From Astropecten irregularis (lineage: Eukaryota; Echinodermata; Asteroidea; Paxillosida; Astropectinidae): DNA of 64,000 bases. The notes beneath the pieces were generated by a model. That model was not told the origin of the DNA, ran no database searches, and saw only the letters and a list, made by a program, of their open reading frames with translations. This document shows positions 62,488 through 64,000 of this stretch, piece by piece. The first letter of the stretch is position 1; every line of letters starts with the position of its first letter. The stretch spans positions 15,326,528 to 15,390,527 of the forward strand of contig OZ020253.1 in assembly GCA_963971285.1 (NCBI GenBank). Reading direction: 5' to 3'. The translations under genes and the position numbers were made by a program.

Positions 62488-64000
62488 TATACTTGGATTT
62501 TCTGCCATGAACATGACTTTGGAATTTGTCACAGTCCAAATTTTCCTGTACAGTACATTTGGGGTTACATGTCGTGCAAGTTTCAAGTCGATTGCGTCAG
62601 TATTCAGGGAGAAATTTCCAACTCTAGCGTCGAAAAGTCACTCATGGTCAAAGTGCAGTTTTAATGCGGCCTGCTCGGCGGCCATCTCGCATAGCGTGTG
62701 GTGATATACTTGGATTTTCGGCCATGAACATGACTTTTTAATTTGGCACAGCCCATATTTCCCTGTAGAGTACATGTGGGGCTACATGTCGTGCAAGTTT
62801 CAAATCGATTGCCTCAGTATTCAGGGAAAAATTTCCAACTCTAGGGTCAAAAAGTGTCTCATAGTCTAAGTGCAGTTTTAATGCGGCCTGCTCGGAGGCC
62901 TTCACGCATAGCGTGTGGTGATATACTTGGATTTTCGGCCCTAAACATGACTTTGGAATTTGTCACAGTCCATATTTTCCTGTACAGTACATTTTGGGCT
63001 ACATGTCGTGCAAGTTTCAAGTCGATTGCCTCAGTATTCAGGGAGAAATTTCCAACTCTAGCGTCGAAAAGTCACTCATGGTCAAAGTGCAGTTTTAATG
63101 CGGCCTGCTCGGCGGCCATCTCGCATAGCATGTGGTGCTATACTTGGATTTTCGGCCATGAACATGACTTTGTAATTTGGCACAGCCCATATTTCCCTGT
63201 AGAGTACATGTGGGGCTACATGTCGTGCAAGTTTCAAGTCGATTGCCTCAGTATTCAGGGAAAAATTTCCAACTCTAGGGTCAAAAAGTGTCTCATAGAC
63301 TAAGTGCAGTTTTAATGCGGCCTGCTCGGAGGCCTTCACGCATAGCGTGTGGTGATATACTTGGATTTTCGGCCCTAAACATGACTTTGGAATTTGTTAC
63401 AGTCCATATTTTCCTGTACAGTACATTTTGGGCTACATGTCGTGCAAGTTTCAAGTCGATTGCCTCAGTATTCAGGGAAAAATTTCCAACTCTAGGGTCA
63501 AAAAGTGTCTCATAGTCTAAGTGCAGTTTTAATGCGGCCTGCTCGGAGGCCTTCATGCATAGCGTGTGGTGATATACTTGGATTTTCGGCCCTAAACATG
63601 ACTTTGGAATTTGTCACAGTCCATATTTTCCTGTACAGTACATTTTGGGCTACATGTCGTGCAAGTTTCAAGTCGATTGCCTCAGTATTCAGGGAGAAAT
63701 TTCCAACTCTAGCGTCGAAAAGTCACTCATGGTCAAAGTGCAGTTTTAATGCGGCCTGCTCGGCGGCCATCTCGCATAGCGTGTGGTGCTATACTTGGAT
63801 TTTCGGCCATGAACATGACTTTGGAATTTGGCAGAGCCAATACTTTCCTGTAGAGTACATGTGGGGCTACATGTCGTGCAAGTTTCAAGTCGATTGCCTC
63901 AGTATTCAGGGGAAAATTTCCAACTCTAGCGTCAAAAAGTGTCTCATAGTCTAAGTGCAGTTTTAATGCAGCCTGCTCGGAGGCCTTCACGCATAGCGTG
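62488..64000. repeat. Partial M unit cut by the window edge
   Basis: M-Q-P-Q-P-P-R, the last monomer lacking its final 6 bp. It matches 57714-59226 at an offset of 4774 bp (22 monomers), including the P with a Q-type 3' half (63356). The M has GGGGTTACATG and CCAAATTTTCC, and the next Q has GACTTTTTAATTT. The array clearly continues past the window. Confidence 0.9.

Larger units (their letters stand above)
1..64000. repeat. Tandem satellite array, 217-bp monomer, about 295 copies
   Basis: The motif TATACTT followed by GATTTTCGG recurs every 217 bp from base 1 to the end, always in the same orientation. 294 complete monomers and 211 bp of a 295th fill the window with no foreign base. Only five monomers depart from 217 bp, and their 9 missing bases account for the phase at the right edge. 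Invariant or nearly invariant stretches include GTGCAAGT, GATTGCCT, CCAACTCTAG and CCTGCTCGG. Monomers differ at perhaps 5-15% of sites between classes and by very few within a class at equivalent unit positions. This is typical of eukaryotic satellite DNA with higher-order repeats. The family and species are not recognised; a centromeric location is plausible but not shown. Confidence 0.98.
37101..64000. repeat. Right domain: units opened by landmark M
   Basis: M monomers start at 37101, 41007, 44045, 46866, 49253, 51857, 53810, 55762, 57714, 59667 and 62488. The spacings are 18, 14, 13, 11, 12, 9, 9, 9, 9 and 13 monomers. M does not occur left of 37101. Nearly all units end R-S-S before the next M, so most length changes occur in the middle of the unit. 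Confidence 0.92.

Noticed and set aside
1-64000. CENP-B box
   Set aside because: I looked for the core pattern TTCG-4N-A-2N-CGGG on both strands in representative monomers of the classes and found no match; TTCGGCCATGAAC and GCGTCGAAAAG fail at required positions.
1-64000. CRISPR array
   Set aside because: There are no unique spacers between short repeats. The repeated unit is the whole 217 bp, and variation is by class and inherited in blocks.
1-64000. tRNA, 5S rRNA or SINE origin of the monomer
   Set aside because: No convincing internal polymerase III A and B boxes, cloverleaf or poly-A/T tail. CAAGTCGATTGCC only loosely recalls a B box.
1-64000. Transposon or LTR element internal repeats
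   Set aside because: No terminal repeats, target-site duplications or coding domains appear anywhere in the window, and the 217-bp phase leaves no room for an insertion.

Overview
The whole 64-kb window is one uninterrupted, head-to-tail tandem satellite array with a 217-bp monomer. I see no genuine gene, RNA gene, transposon, CRISPR array or unique sequence in it. Taking the TATACTTGGA-type motif as monomer start, base 1 begins monomer 1. The window holds 294 complete monomers plus 211 bp of monomer 295 (starts 63790). The arithmetic closes: 295 starts at 217-bp spacing, minus 9 bp lost in five short monomers (one 1-bp loss near 2000, two 3-bp losses near 12562 and 15814, two 1-bp losses near 54853 and 56805). 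All monomers point the same way. GC is about 45% (hand count on one monomer). An array of this length with higher-order structure points to a eukaryotic, probably (peri)centromeric or heterochromatic block. I do not recognise the family and cannot name the species.

I sorted the monomers by eye into six classes (names are mine). P: CCCTAAAC/CCCTTAAC near the start, then TGT[C/T]ACAGTCC and TACAGTACAT. Q: TTTGTAATTTGGCACAGCCC. R: TTTGGCAGAGCCAATACTTT. S: TTTGATTTTC (or TTGG) start, CATATGTTCC, TTCTAGTCG, AAAAATGTCC. V: preceded by GTGGTGT, GGGGCTCC, ATTCATGGAG, GTGTGTCATAG. M: TTTTCTGCCATG followed by a P-like body. Q* is Q ending in CACGTATAGC; Q' is Q with a P-like 3' half.

Layout. (1) 1-11500, left domain: short units of 4, 5, 8 and 9 monomers, each opened by Q*; this mark is absent further right. 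(2) 11501-18004: a 15-monomer unit twice in tandem, both copies with the same 3-bp deletion. (3) 18005-27335: a mosaic of 6-monomer blocks and an 8-monomer block repeated 19 monomers away. (4) 27336-35581: a 19-monomer unit twice. (5) 35582-37100: seven-monomer link. (6) 37101-64000, right domain: units opened by the landmark M, with 18, 14, 13, 11, 12, 9, 9, 9, 9 and 13 monomers, then a partial unit.

There is no operon or pathway here. The content of interest is the record of how the array evolved: chimeric monomers sit where units gain or lose members, as expected from out-of-register recombination or conversion. Many class-defining differences are CpG transitions, which suggests a methylated history. 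ORFs of 60-149 codons occur on both strands in almost every monomer, but they are by-products of the repeat and are not annotated as genes.
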